64,000 bases of DNA from Streptomyces sp. NBC_01198 (GCF_036010485.1 NZ_CP108568.1:868001-932000); one strand, 5' to 3'; counted from the first letter of the stretch, positions 49,610-58,833 are shown. Notes: generated from the sequence alone by a model not told the origin. Numbers and translations are program-made.

Positions 49610-51324
49610 GCGCCACCGCAACCCGTTCGACGAGCTCGCCGCCGGACGGCGCGCTGTCCCATCGCCAGATCCTGACCATCCTGTCCGGGCTCGTCCTGGG
49701 CATGTTCCTCGCGGCGCTGGACCAGACCATCGTCTCGACCGCGATCAAGACGATCGGCAACGACCTCAACGACCTGTCGGCGCAGGCGTGGGTCACCACC
49801 GCGTTCCTGATCACCTCGACGATCGCCGCACCGCTGTTCGGCAAGCTGTCCGACATCTACGGGCGCAAGCGGCTGTTCATGCTCGCGATCGTGATCTTCG
49901 TGGTCGGGTCGGCCCTGTGCGGCCTGGCCCAGTCGATGTACGAACTGGCCGGCTTCCGGGCCTTCCAGGGCATAGGCGCCGGCGGCATCATGCCGCTCGC
50001 GCTGGCCGTGATCGGCGACATCATCCCGCCCCGCGAGCGTGCCCGCTACCAGGGCTACATGATGGCCGTCTTCGCCAGCGCCTCCGTCCTCGGCCCGGTG
50101 CTCGGCGGCCTGTTCTCCGGCACGGACAGCTTCCTGGGCGCCGCCGGATGGCGGTGGATCTTCTACATCAACGTCCCCATCGCCGCCTTCGCCCTGGTCG
50201 TCATCGCCAAGGTGCTCCACCTCGACCACGTCCGCCGCGAGCGGCGCATCGACTGGTGGGGCTCGGTCCTGCTCGCCGTCGGCCTGGTGCCGCTGCTGGT
50301 GGTCGCCGAGCAGGGCCAGAGCTGGGGCTGGGCCTCGGCCCGCTCCTTCGCCTGCTACCTGATCGGTGCGGCGGGGCTCGCGCTGTTCGTCCGGGTCCAG
50401 CACCGGATGGGTGACGACGCGCTGCTTCCCCTGCGGCTGTTCCGCAACAGCACCTTCTCCGTCGCCTCCGCCCAGGTGACGATCATCGGCATGGCGATGT
50501 TCGGCGGGCTGTCGGTCATCCCGCTGTACCTGCAGATCGTCAAGGGCGCCTCGCCGACGAAGTCCGGCCTGCTGCTGCTCCCGCTGGTCGCAGGGCTGAT
50601 GCTCGCCTCCCTCGCCTCCGGCCAGCTCATCGCCCGCACCGGCCGGTACAAGATCTTCCCGGTGATCGGTTCCGTCCTCATGGTCATCGGCATGGGCCTG
50701 CTGATCACGATCGGCGCCGACACGCCCCTGTGGCACACCGACATCTACATGGCCGTCTTCGGCATCGGCCTCGGGCTGAACATGCAGAGCCTCGTCCTGG
50801 CGATGCAGAACGCCGTGCCGGCCAAGGACATGGGCGTGGCCTCGGCCTCGTCGACGTTCTTCCGCTCGATCGGCGGCACGCTGGGAACCGCGATCTTCCT
50901 GTCCGTGCTGTTCTCGCTGGCGGGCTCCAAGATCAGCCACGAGTACACGAAGGCGGCCGACGACCCGGCCTTCGTCGCGGCGGGCAAGGCCCACCCCGAT
51001 CAGCTGGCGGCACTGCACCAGCACCTGGGCGGCGGGCTGAACGACACGTCGTTCCTGAACGGGCTGGCCAAGCCGCTCAGCCACCCGTTCTTCGCCGGCT
51101 TCTCCGCCGCCGGCGACGTGGTCTTCGCGATCGTGGCCGTCCTCCTGCTGGCAGCCATCGTGCTCTCGACCCGGCTGAAGGAGGTCCCGCTGCGGATGGT
51201 CTCAGGCAACCAGGCCCGCTCCCAGGCGGAAGCCGCGGCGAAGGCCTCGCCGGCCGGCGCGACCGCGGGGCCGGGCAACGAAGACGCCACCACTCCGCGG
51301 GCGGGCTCAGGAAGCGACCGCTAG
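49606..51324 (+). CDS. DHA2-family multidrug efflux transporter
   Basis: 572 residues, about 14 membrane helices, EmrB/QacA type. Motif LGMFLAALDQTIVSTAIKTIGNDL in helix 1, motif A GKLSDIYGRKRLFMLA, motif C-like AVFASASVLGPVLGGLFSGTDSFLGAAGWRWIFYINVPI. A long loop before the last helix is DDPAFVAAGKAHPDQLAALHQHLGGG. Proton-driven export of hydrophobic drugs. Coupled to MarR by ATGA. The stop codon TAG (51322-51324) is part of the left end of an IS-like remnant, so the native C-terminus may have been altered by that insertion. Confidence 0.92.
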   Translation: MSATATRSTSSPPDGALSHRQILTILSGLVLGMFLAALDQTIVSTAIKTIGNDLNDLSAQAWVTTAFLITSTIAAPLFGKLSDIYGRKRLFMLAIVIFVVGSALCGLAQSMYELAGFRAFQGIGAGGIMPLALAVIGDIIPPRERARYQGYMMAVFASASVLGPVLGGLFSGTDSFLGAAGWRWIFYINVPIAAFALVVIAKVLHLDHVRRERRIDWWGSVLLAVGLVPLLVVAEQGQSWGWASARSFACYLIGAAGLALFVRVQHRMGDDALLPLRLFRNSTFSVASAQVTIIGMAMFGGLSVIPLYLQIVKGASPTKSGLLLLPLVAGLMLASLASGQLIARTGRYKIFPVIGSVLMVIGMGLLITIGADTPLWHTDIYMAVFGIGLGLNMQSLVLAMQNAVPAKDMGVASASSTFFRSIGGTLGTAIFLSVLFSLAGSKISHEYTKAADDPAFVAAGKAHPDQLAALHQHLGGGLNDTSFLNGLAKPLSHPFFAGFSAAGDVVFAIVAVLLLAAIVLSTRLKEVPLRMVSGNQARSQAEAAAKASPAGATAGPGNEDATTPRAGSGSDR

Positions 51325-51425
51325 GCCCAATGCCGCTTACTCAGCGGCGCCCGCGGGCCCTTGACCCGTCGCGATGCCGTCGCCGGCACCCTCTACGAGG
51401 CGGCAAGTCACTGGTATTGGGCCTA
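51322..51425. mobile_element. small IS/MITE-like remnant
   Basis: About 104 bp bounded by perfect 10-bp inverted repeats TAGGCCCAAT / ATTGGGCCTA, with weaker pairing further in. The sequence starting GGCCCAATGCCGCTTA resembles ends of streptomycete transposases as I recall them. Non-coding. Its right end merges with the left end of the ISAzo13-type element. Confidence 0.5.
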
Positions 51426-53137
51426 AGGGCTTGCAGGGAATCAAGGTGTTACTTCTCGTCCTGAGGCTCGTTGGTGTGGTATGCGCATTCCGGACAAGAC
51501 TCGTGATCAACTCGTCGCGAAGTTCGCTGTGTTGTTCCCACACTTGGACGAGCGGCAGCGGCGGCTGTTGATGGCTGCGGAGGCCCGGGGGCTGGGGCAC
51601 GGCGGTGTCCGGGCTGTGGCCCAGGCGGCTGCGGTCAGTGAGACTACGGTTCGCAAGGGCGTGTTCGAGCTTGAGGCGGGTGTGGAGCCTCTGGGGCGGG
51701 TGCGGCGTCCGGGCGGGGGCCGCAAACGAGTGGCGGATCTGAATCCGGGGCTGCTGCCAGCACTGTTGGCGCTGGTTGAGCCGGATGTACGGGGTGACCC
51801 GATGTCGCCGCTGCGGTGGACGGTGAAGTCCACCCGCGCGCTTGCACGAGAGCTGACCCGGGCCGGGCACCGCGTCAGCGCCGACACCGTCGCCGGCCTG
51901 CTGCGGGACGAAGGCTTCAGCCTGCAGGCCAACGTCAAGACGATCGAGGGCAGTCAGCACCCGGACCGCGACGCCCAGTTCCGCTATCTCAACGAGCAGG
52001 CCCGTGGGCACCGGGACAGTGGCCAGCCAGTGATCAGCGTGGACACCAAGAAGAAGGAGCTCGTCGGAGACTTCAAGAACAGCGGCTGCCAGTGGCGGCC
52101 GGCAGGTGAGCCGGTGCCGGTGAACGTGCATGACTTCGCTGACCCGCAACTGGACAAGGCCGTCCCCTACGGGATCTACGACGTCGCGGCGAACACCGGC
52201 TGGGTCAACGTCGGCACCGATCACGACACCGCGGCGTTCGCGGTCGAGTCGATCCGCCGCTGGTGGCACGGACAGGGCCAGGCTGCCTACCCGCAGGCGC
52301 CACGGCTGCTGATCACCGCCGACGCGGGCGGCTCCAACAGCTATCGCACCCGGGCCTGGAAGCTGGAAGCTCGAACTGGCCCGGCTCGCCGCCGAAACGG
52401 GACTGACGATCACCGTGTGTCATCTGCCGCCCGGCACATCGAAGTGGAACAAGATCGAGCACCGGCTGTTCTCGCACATCACCATGAACTGGCGCGGCCG
52501 CCCGCTGACCAGCCACGAAGTCATCGTCCAGTCCATCGCCGCGACCACCACCCGCACCGGGCTTCGCGTGAATGCCGCACTCGACACCAACACCTATCCC
52601 ACCGCGGTCCGTATCGGGGACGCGGAGATGGCGGCACTGCCGCTGACCCGGCACATCTTCCATGGCGAGTGGAACTATGCCCTGCACCCGCAGCCCTGTC
52701 CTGCCGTCCCGGTGGCCCGAACCCCGCATGAGCAAGCCCCGCGGTGGGACCAGGCCCTGCTGTCCGATCCCGCTCTGACCGGCATGTCCCGGGAACAACT
52801 GGACGTGCTCACAGAGACTTTGACTCCCGACGGCGATGCCCGGCGCGGCCGTCCGCCCCGGCTCGCCTTCCCCGAACAGATCCTGGCCACCCTGCTCCAT
52901 CTGCGGGTCGCCCTGGCCGCGGAACCTCTCGCCGTGCTGTTCAACAGCAGCCGGACCGCGATGCACCGCACCCTTCTGAAGAACAGGAAACTGCTCGAGG
53001 CACACGGCATCGTCATCTCACCCGCGACGACACCCCCCGGGGTCCTTATGGCCATTCAGGCTCGCGTCATCGCCCAAACTGACGAGCCTCACGGCAAGAT
53101 CAAGACGGCGTGTTAATGATCTGCAAGCCCTTAGGCC
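51420..53137 (+). mobile_element. ISAzo13-family insertion sequence (1718 bp)
   Basis: Bounded by perfect 17-bp terminal inverted repeats GGCCTAAGGGCTTGCAG (51420-51436 and complement at 53121-53137). A subterminal TGAGGCTCGT is also repeated inversely at 51462-51471 and 53082-53091. Encloses a frame-disrupted transposase gene. No clear target duplication is visible, possibly because the left side landed in the end of another small element. Confidence 0.85.
51481..53116 (+). pseudogene. ISAzo13-type DDE transposase, frameshifted by a 7-bp duplication
   Basis: The first frame (from ATG 51481) has the N-terminal HTH region (RDQLVAKFAVLFPHLDERQRRLLMAAEARG, AVAQAAAVSETTVRKGV) and catalytic core parts ISVDTKKKELVGDF and LLITADAGGSNSYRTRAWK. 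There GGAAGCT is tandemly duplicated (52358-52364, 52365-52371). Removing one copy joins to LELARLAAETGLTITVCHLPPGTSKWNKIEHRLFSHI, with the last catalytic Glu region, in the frame ending at the TGA/TAA after KIKTAC at 53116. After about residue 300 of the second part the homology ends in a helix-rich tail (MSREQLDVLTETLTPDG). The element is probably unable to move by itself. Confidence 0.88.
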
Positions 53138-53505
53138 GGCTGATCAGGTATCCGTCCGGCGAGTGATCACTGACGCGATGCGGGATCGGAGCGGACCGAG
53201 CCGCTGACGCCGGCCGATCCGGTCTGCGGGCGGCGGCGGGCCGGCCGTCGCGGTCCTGTGGCGGCGGGCACCCGGTTCGCCTGGGGTCACCGAAGGCGCG
53301 GCCCGGGCAGCCGGTCAGCGGTCGTGGCCGAGAGCCGTTCCGGACCCTGGGCGTACAAAGGGCGTGCTGCGGCCCCGAAGTTGCGGCCCGTGTTTTCCCG
53401 AGGCTCCGCAAAATGCCGTGTCGAAGTGGCATGGCGTCCTGGCGGCGGACAGCATTCCTTCGGGTGTCCATCCCGGTGCCCAGCAGCTTCCACCGAGGTG
53501 CCCGC
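53138..53505. other. intergenic region after the IS, no gene recognised
   Basis: Contains two TGATCA sites (53141-53146, 53166-53171) and no frame with convincing codon bias. It should contain the promoter of the GT39-like gene. Confidence 0.4.
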
Positions 53506-55017
53506 ATGCCCGATCGCACAGTCGTCACCCCAACCGCCCGGCCGGCCGCACCGGGCGTCCGGCCCTGGCCGCCCACGCCGCGGCCCGGCGCGCTGCCATG
53601 GCTGGTCGCCGTCAGCGGCGTCTACACGGTGGTGCAGCTGTGGCTGACCGTACCGCGGACGGGGCTCGGTTGGGACGAGACGATCTACACCAGCCAGGTG
53701 AGCGGCACGATCCCAGCGGCGTTCTTCAGCGCCCCACGAGCTCGCGGCATCAGCTTCCTTGCCGCGCCGGTCGCCGAACTGACCACCTCGACCACGGCAC
53801 TTCGGGTGTGGATGGCGGTGCTGTCCGGCGCGGGGCTCCTCCTCGCGCTGTGGGTGTGGCGGAACCTCGTACCCGTGCGAGTGCTCGCGCTGGCCGGCTC
53901 GCTCTTCGCCGGACTGTGGATCACGCTCGACTACGGCGCGCAGGTGATGCCCAACCTCTGGAGCGCGTACGGGGTGATGCTCGCCACCGGCTGCTTCCTG
54001 CGGGCCGCCCGGGACCGTACCGACCGCGCGGCCCTGGTGGGGCTGGTCTGCGGGGTGACCATCGTCGGCCTCATGCGGCCGCCGGACGCGGTGTGGCTGG
54101 CGGTCCCGCTGCTGGCGGTCGCCCTGGCAGTGCCCGGGTGGCGGCGGCCGTGGCTGATGGGTGTGGTGCTGCTCGGAGTCGTCCTGGGCTGCGGCGAGTG
54201 GGTCGTCGAGGCGTACGTACGCTTCGGCGGGCTGGCCGAGCGGTTGCGGCTGGGCAGCGACATCCAGGGCGGCATGGGCCTGAACTTCGCGGTGGACGAC
54301 CAGATCCGCTCGCTGGACGGGCGGGGCCTGTGCCGGCCCTGTTCCATCCCGTGGCGGCACCGCGGCACCGGCATGTGGTTCTTCGTGCTGCCCGTCCTGG
54401 CCGTCGGGGGCGCTTTCGCGGCGACAGCGGCCAGGCGCCGGGCGACCGCCTTGCTCCCGCTGCTGGTCGCCGTCTTCGTCTCCGTGCCGTACCTCTTCCT
54501 CATCGACTACGCGGCGCCGCGGTTCCTGCTGCCCGCCTACCTCCTGCTTGCCGTGCCCGTGGCCGACTGCCTCTGGCGGCTGGTAACCCGCCGCCCCCAC
54601 GGCCGGTTGCGCCCGGCGGTCGTCGCGCTCGTGGCCGCAGCGGTCGGCACGCACCTGGCGATCCAGTTCTCCGTCCTGGCAGGCACCATCCAGAACAACC
54701 GCGCGCAGCACCGGATCGCCGACGCGGTCTCCGCCACCCTGCACCGGGCCGGAGTGCGTCCGCCCTGCACGGTCACCGGGGACAGTTCGGTCCCGGTCGG
54801 CTACCACGCCGGGTGCGCGTCCCGCGAAACGCGGGGCGCCGACACCAGCATCACGACGCAGGGCGTACGGTCCCTGGCCGGTCGCATGCCGGTCGCCGTC
54901 CTCGTCCCGCACGGTCAGCAGCCGCCGCCCTACGCCCGCACCTGGCGCGCCGTCCCCCTCCCCGACCGCCTGCACCACGCGTACATCTCCCCCACTCCCC
55001 CGGGCCGGCACCGATGA
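53506..55017 (+). CDS. GT39-like membrane glycosyltransferase (GT-C fold)
   Basis: 503 residues from ATG 53506 (GAGG seven bases upstream; an upstream ATG in the same frame lacks a site). About ten hydrophobic segments. The first extracytoplasmic loop carries GLGWDETIYTSQVS, the Asp-Glu motif of GT-C glycosyltransferases related to protein mannosyltransferases and ArnT. The C-terminal about 120 residues are extracytoplasmic (IQFSVLAGTIQNNRAQHRIADAV..PPCTVTGDSSVPVGYHAGCASRETRG) with two Cys that could pair. Uses a polyprenyl-phosphate sugar; acceptor unknown. Confidence 0.82.
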   Translation: MPDRTVVTPTARPAAPGVRPWPPTPRPGALPWLVAVSGVYTVVQLWLTVPRTGLGWDETIYTSQVSGTIPAAFFSAPRARGISFLAAPVAELTTSTTALRVWMAVLSGAGLLLALWVWRNLVPVRVLALAGSLFAGLWITLDYGAQVMPNLWSAYGVMLATGCFLRAARDRTDRAALVGLVCGVTIVGLMRPPDAVWLAVPLLAVALAVPGWRRPWLMGVVLLGVVLGCGEWVVEAYVRFGGLAERLRLGSDIQGGMGLNFAVDDQIRSLDGRGLCRPCSIPWRHRGTGMWFFVLPVLAVGGAFAATAARRRATALLPLLVAVFVSVPYLFLIDYAAPRFLLPAYLLLAVPVADCLWRLVTRRPHGRLRPAVVALVAAAVGTHLAIQFSVLAGTIQNNRAQHRIADAVSATLHRAGVRPPCTVTGDSSVPVGYHAGCASRETRGADTSITTQGVRSLAGRMPVAVLVPHGQQPPPYARTWRAVPLPDRLHHAYISPTPPGRHR

Positions 55018-55076
55018 GGACCTGAAGGGGCCGGCCTCGGTGGCCTCCATCACCGGTGCCGCGGGGGGCCGTGCGG

Positions 55077-56132
55077 TCAGCCGGTGGACTCCGGGGCAGG
55101 GCTGCCGGACGCCGGCGGGGCGCTCACGGGCCCAGCGGGCGCGCCCTTCACCCGCGGGAACTTCCAGGCCGGACCGTCCGAGAGGTAGGTCGTCCGGCTG
55201 AGGACGTCCTTCCGCAGGATCAGCTCCTGCTGCAGCAGCCTTCCCGTTCGCGCCTGCACCAGCAGGGTCGTCTCCCAGACCGGCCTGCTCTCGTCGACGA
55301 TCAGGATCCGCGTGCCTGAGCGCCCGCGGGCGTCCTTCCTGGTGCCGTCCAGGCGCACGCCGGGCAGCTGTGCGAGCGCCCCGAACACACCGGCCCGCAG
55401 CTTCGCGGACGCCGGCGAGTCGAGCAGCGCGGCGGCCTCGGAGGCCATGGTGTGGAGGGAGGCGGTGCCGTGCTCGGTCAGCTGCGCCTTGAGGGCGGCA
55501 GGGTCGGTGGGCAGCTCGTCGAGTCCGGCGACGTCGAGTGTCTTCCCGCCGATGTGCCACCGGCGACTGGTGTCGAAGCCCACGGTTGTCGTTCCGTGGG
55601 CGCCGAAGATGTACACCCGCTGAACGCCTTCGGTATCGGTGTAGGCGGCCGACCGGTCGGCGGAGCCGGGGGTCGGACCGGAGATCCCCTCCGACTTCCA
55701 GTACGGCGCCCCCTTCATCCGCTCGACCGCGGTGCTGCCGTCGTCCTGGGCCGCGGTGCGGTCCGCCAGGTCGTCGAGGAAGGCCGCCGCGCTCGCGCTG
55801 GCGGCCGGCTTGCCGCCGAGGTCAAGCGCCGGCAGCACCGCGACCCCGGTGGCCGCCGCGGCCACCAGCGCCGCCGAGGCGATCCAGCGCCGCCGGAAGA
55901 ACCGGCGGCGCACCGGCACCGCCGCTCCCGGGGCGTCGTCCAACGCGGCCGGTTCGCTGACACGTTGGGCCCGCTGCACCGCCGCGGTGACGACGGCCTG
56001 CGAGCGGGTGAGGACGTCCGCGGCGGGCGGCGCCACCGTACGGGCGGCGGCCAGCCGGCCCATGCCGGGCAGGTCGAGGTCGAAGGCGTCATCGTGGTCG
56101 GCGGCCGTGCGGCCGCGTGTGAGGTCGTTCAT
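55077..56132 (-). CDS. CU044_5270-family membrane protein, sigma-factor partner
   Basis: 351 residues. A cytoplasmic N-terminal part of about 75 residues (DLPGMGRLAAARTVAPPAADVLTRSQAVVTAAV), then RRRFFRRR and one membrane helix at about 82-102 (WIASAALVAAAATGVAVLPAL), then an extracytoplasmic domain with EGISGPTPGSADRSAAYTDTEGVQRVYIF and repeated LLDSPASAKLRAGVFGALAQLPGV. Members of this family routinely follow an ECF sigma gene and are thought to act as atypical anti-sigma factors or sensors. Coupled to the sigma gene by ATGA (56129-56132). No zinc HxxxCxxC motif is seen. Confidence 0.88.
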   Translation of the reverse strand: MNDLTRGRTAADHDDAFDLDLPGMGRLAAARTVAPPAADVLTRSQAVVTAAVQRAQRVSEPAALDDAPGAAVPVRRRFFRRRWIASAALVAAAATGVAVLPALDLGGKPAASASAAAFLDDLADRTAAQDDGSTAVERMKGAPYWKSEGISGPTPGSADRSAAYTDTEGVQRVYIFGAHGTTTVGFDTSRRWHIGGKTLDVAGLDELPTDPAALKAQLTEHGTASLHTMASEAAALLDSPASAKLRAGVFGALAQLPGVRLDGTRKDARGRSGTRILIVDESRPVWETTLLVQARTGRLLQQELILRKDVLSRTTYLSDGPAWKFPRVKGAPAGPVSAPPASGSPAPESTG

Positions 56133-56704
56133 GCCGGGTCTCCTGCCGGTCGGTGGGCCGTGGCGTGTGCCGCGGTCGGGGTGAGTGCGTCCCGCAGCCG
56201 GGTGCGGGCTCGGTGCAGCCGGGAGCGTGCGGTGCCCTGCGGGATGCCGACCACCGCGGCGGCCTCGCTGGGCGTCAGCTCCTCCCAGATCACCAGCAGC
56301 AGCAACTCGCGTTCCACCGCCGGGAGTTCGCGGAGGGTGCGGCGGATGAGCGGGGCCACCGCCGCCGCGTCGAGCCGCTGGTCGACCGCCTGCCACGGGT
56401 CGGTGGCGGCACCGTCCTCCGCTTCCGCCACCGGCCGCGACTCCCGCCAGTGCGCGGCCAGTACGTGCCGGGCCACTCCGAACAGCCAGCTGCGGGCGGT
56501 GCCGCGGGCCCGGTCGAAGCCGGCGCGGCCGGCGAAGGCGCGCAGCCACACTTCGGCCACCAGGTCGTCGGCAGCGCCGGGCGCCCGCCGCGCCAGGTAG
56601 CCGTGCAGGGCGCCGGTGTGCCGGGCGACCAGCGGTTCGAATGCGGCGGGGTCGCGGGCCGAGCGGGCCAGCGCGGCGGCGTCACTACTGTCATCGTCTT
56701 CCAT
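56129..56704 (-). CDS. ECF-type RNA polymerase sigma factor
   Basis: 191 residues. Region 2: ALARSARDPAAFEPLVARHTGALHGYLARRAPGAADDLVAEVWLRAFAGRAGFDRARGTARSWLFGVARHVLAAHWRE. Region 4: LRELPAVERELLLLVIWEELTPSEAAAVVGIPQGTARSRLHRARTRLRD. Belongs to the SigE/SigK-like ECF group typical of actinobacteria that pair with CU044_5270 proteins. ATG 56704 has GAGGAGGGG a few bases upstream. The immediate context gives no clue to its regulon; surface or wall stress is likely by family. Confidence 0.93.
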   Translation of the reverse strand: MEDDDSSDAAALARSARDPAAFEPLVARHTGALHGYLARRAPGAADDLVAEVWLRAFAGRAGFDRARGTARSWLFGVARHVLAAHWRESRPVAEAEDGAATDPWQAVDQRLDAAAVAPLIRRTLRELPAVERELLLLVIWEELTPSEAAAVVGIPQGTARSRLHRARTRLRDALTPTAAHATAHRPAGDPA

Positions 56705-56713
56705 TTCCCCTCC

Positions 56714-56803
56714 TCATCCGGCCGGCGCGTACTCCGGCCGCACCCTGTACTTGCCGTCCACGGCGCGAGCGTTCGCGCAGACCGTGAAATCCCCGCGTGG
56801 CAT
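56714..56803 (-). CDS. possible 29-residue leader ORF before the sigma gene
   Basis: ATG 56803 to TGA 56714-56716. The product, MPRGDFTVCANARAVDGKY plus RVRPEYAPAG, has biased codons and ends 9 bp before the sigma-factor start, with its stop next to that gene's GAGGAGG. It may be a leader peptide coupling translation, the tail of a lost gene, or chance. Unrecognised. Confidence 0.3.
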   Translation of the reverse strand: MPRGDFTVCANARAVDGKYRVRPEYAPAG

Positions 56804-56898
56804 GCAGGGTTGAACGCGGAGGAGCAGTCCGGCAACCTCGGCCTGACCGGGGAAGGCCGCGGGAGGAGGACGCCCCAGGGCGTGGGTTGCCCTGGGGC

Positions 56899-57344
56899 GT
56901 CGGGGGAGTCGGGGGGGTCAGACGACGATGCGGTCGAGGTTGGGGGCCCCGGCGGAGGGGTTGGAGAATTTGATGGTGTTGTTTCCGGCCTTGAGCTGGA
57001 TGGTGACGTTCTTGGTGACCACGGTGTTGTAGTCGGGTGTCTCGGGGAAGCTGACGGTCTGGTTGACGCCGTTGACGCTCACGACGGCGGTGCGGGCCTG
57101 GCCGACGCTCATGAAGGAGATGCTCATGGTGTAGCTGCCCGCGGCGGGTTCGGAGACGGTGCTGAAGGTCGCCGTGCCGCCGTTGCCCAGGTAGCTGAGC
57201 TTCTTCCCGCCCGAGCAGTGCGCGCAGCTGGTGATCGTCGTGCCACCGGCCAGAGTTGCCGCCTCGGCCTCGTACGACACGTTCCCACCACCCGGCGGAG
57301 GCGTCGACGGCGGCGGGCTGGTGGGCGGCGGGGTGGTGCCGCCG
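56899..57344 (-). repeat. left arm of a 446-bp inverted repeat
   Basis: Identical in inverted orientation to 59607-60052 apart from 3 mismatches (two adjacent in the linker codon Ser/Thr, one giving Thr/Asn). Covers the linker and carbohydrate-binding domain of the chitinase gene, its stop codon and 19 bp beyond. Confidence 0.95.
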
Positions 57345-58285
57345 GTGATCTTGTCGAAGATCTGGGAGTACGCGTATCCGGTGGCCTTGTCGTAGCTGTC
57401 GACCTCCCAGAAGGACAGCTCCTGGACGCCGTTGGTGGCGGCGAAGGCCTCCAGCGTGGTGGCGTTGGCCTGGGTGAAGTTCTCGTTGTCGTCGTTCCGG
57501 CCGGCGATCGGAGTGAGGCCCAGGCGTCCGTAGGCCTGCGAGGTGGAGATGCCGTAGAGGCTCGCCAGCTGCGCGGCGGTGCTCTTGGCCGCGGACAGCG
57601 CGTCGTTGAGGGCGTTCTCGCCGTCGCCGAAGTCCATGGTCATGATGTTGACCAGGTTGACGTTGACGCCCTTGCTCTTGGCGTCCTTGAGCAGGTTCAG
57701 CGTGTCGGACTCCAGGCCGGACGGGTCGACGGCGAGGGTGTAGTCGACTTGGACGTCGGGGTTCTGGGCCTGGAGGGCGGCGAGGGCCTGGTTGCGCCGG
57801 GCGTTGGCGGCGCTGTCGCCCAGGGTGTCGCCTTCGATGTCGAAGTCGAGCCGGGTGATGCCGTACGTGTTGACCACGCTGGCGTAGGCGGCGGTGAGTG
57901 ACGAGACGGCCGTGCACGTCTGCGCCAGTTCGCCGCCCTCCGCGCCGCCGAAGGAGATGATGACGTCGCCACCCGCCGCCTTCAGGCTGCCGACCTGTGA
58001 GGTGAAGGCGCCCAGCGCGCTGTTGCCGGCCTCCCACTGGGGAGTACAGACCGACTTGGGGATGAGGAAGGCCAGGGTGTAGTCCTTCAGCCCGGTGGCC
58101 TTCATGTCGGCTGCCATGTCACCTGCGGTGCCGCTGGAAAGCTCCAGGTAGGGCGCCGCGTAGTGGGCGGGGAACCCGTTCGTCGCCTGGGGACTGGCGC
58201 TGGCGGTCGCGTTGATGCTCATCGCCACCGCTGCTGTCGGGAGTGCGGAAGCGCCCAGCACTTTGGCGAGTCGTGACCATCTCAC
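56918..58285 (-). CDS. secreted GH18 chitinase with C-terminal CBM
   Basis: 455 residues from GTG 58285 (GGAGG six bases upstream). Signal peptide ends about residue 30 (SINATASA). GH18 domain at about 35-310: DVIISFGGAEGG and the catalytic LDFDIEGD with Asp147, Asp149 and proton donor Glu151. It lacks the large insertion of processive chitinases, so endo-type action is likely. A Thr/Pro linker (GGTTPPPTSPPPSTPPPGGG) joins a CBM35/6-like domain at about 333-455 (VSYEAEAATLAGG, ISFMSVGQARTAVVSVNG). That domain is almost identical to the one on the divergent chitosanase. Hydrolyses beta-1,4-GlcNAc chains. Confidence 0.93.
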   Translation of the reverse strand: MRWSRLAKVLGASALPTAAVAMSINATASASPQATNGFPAHYAAPYLELSSGTAGDMAADMKATGLKDYTLAFLIPKSVCTPQWEAGNSALGAFTSQVGSLKAAGGDVIISFGGAEGGELAQTCTAVSSLTAAYASVVNTYGITRLDFDIEGDTLGDSAANARRNQALAALQAQNPDVQVDYTLAVDPSGLESDTLNLLKDAKSKGVNVNLVNIMTMDFGDGENALNDALSAAKSTAAQLASLYGISTSQAYGRLGLTPIAGRNDDNENFTQANATTLEAFAATNGVQELSFWEVDSYDKATGYAYSQIFDKITGGTTPPPTSPPPSTPPPGGGNVSYEAEAATLAGGTTITSCAHCSGGKKLSYLGNGGTATFSTVSEPAAGSYTMSISFMSVGQARTAVVSVNGVNQTVSFPETPDYNTVVTKNVTIQLKAGNNTIKFSNPSAGAPNLDRIVV

Positions 58286-58833
58286 GTGTGTCCTCCAGAG
58301 GGGATCGGGACGGGGCATGCCCCGGGGGGTCAGCTCTCGGCCCGCGTGAGGACCGGAGCTGTGACATGCGGGTGATCTGGGAGAGCCGACGCGCAGCAGG
58401 GTGCCGACGCCGTACGCAAGACGCGACGGGTGGTGCTGTAGTGACGTTGCGTCCGCAGCGCCCGCAGTCAATCCCTCCGTGGGACGGCCCGTCAAGACAA
58501 TGGGATGGAAAGTTTCCTAACAGACCTGTCCTGTCAGGGAAGTGCCCGGATGGTCGGGGGTGACGCAAGTGGCCGTCGTGGAGGGCCCCTTGGCCGGTCC
58601 CCGTGCAGGCCGCCGACGGGTCCGCTCCGGCGCACGCGCACCCAGCCGCGGGGTGGCCGGCGCTTGACCTGCACGTTCGAAGGCCGACTCGGCGTCGGGG
58701 CCGCGAGCCGGTCACCCGCTGGAGGTATGGACTTAGTAAAACTACTTAACGAGATGATTGTTCGACCGGGGTCACGAGTGCTTCTATTCGTTAGGAAGCA
58801 TTACTAACGATTGACGGAGGGCCCCACACCGCC
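58286..58833. other. 548-bp divergent promoter region of chitinase and chitosanase
   Basis: No gene. Holds three copies of a 19-bp dyad related to GTTAGGAAAGTTTCCTAAC (listed separately). I saw no DasR-type box. Confidence 0.7.
58503..58808. promoter_or_regulatory. three related 19-bp dyads in the glycan-hydrolase promoter region
   Basis: GGATGGAAAGTTTCCTAAC at 58503-58521, CTTAGTAAAACTACTTAAC at 58732-58750 and GTTAGGAAGCATTACTAAC at 58790-58808. All fit a palindromic consensus near GTTAGGAAAGTTTCCTAAC; two lie just upstream of the chitosanase. Probable binding sites of one regulator that coordinates the two genes. Confidence 0.6.

Noticed and set aside
52358..52371. Programmed frameshift in the IS transposase
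   Set aside because: The break coincides with an exact 7-bp duplication whose removal restores the conserved sequence; no slippery heptamer with a pseudoknot is evident, so mutation is simpler.
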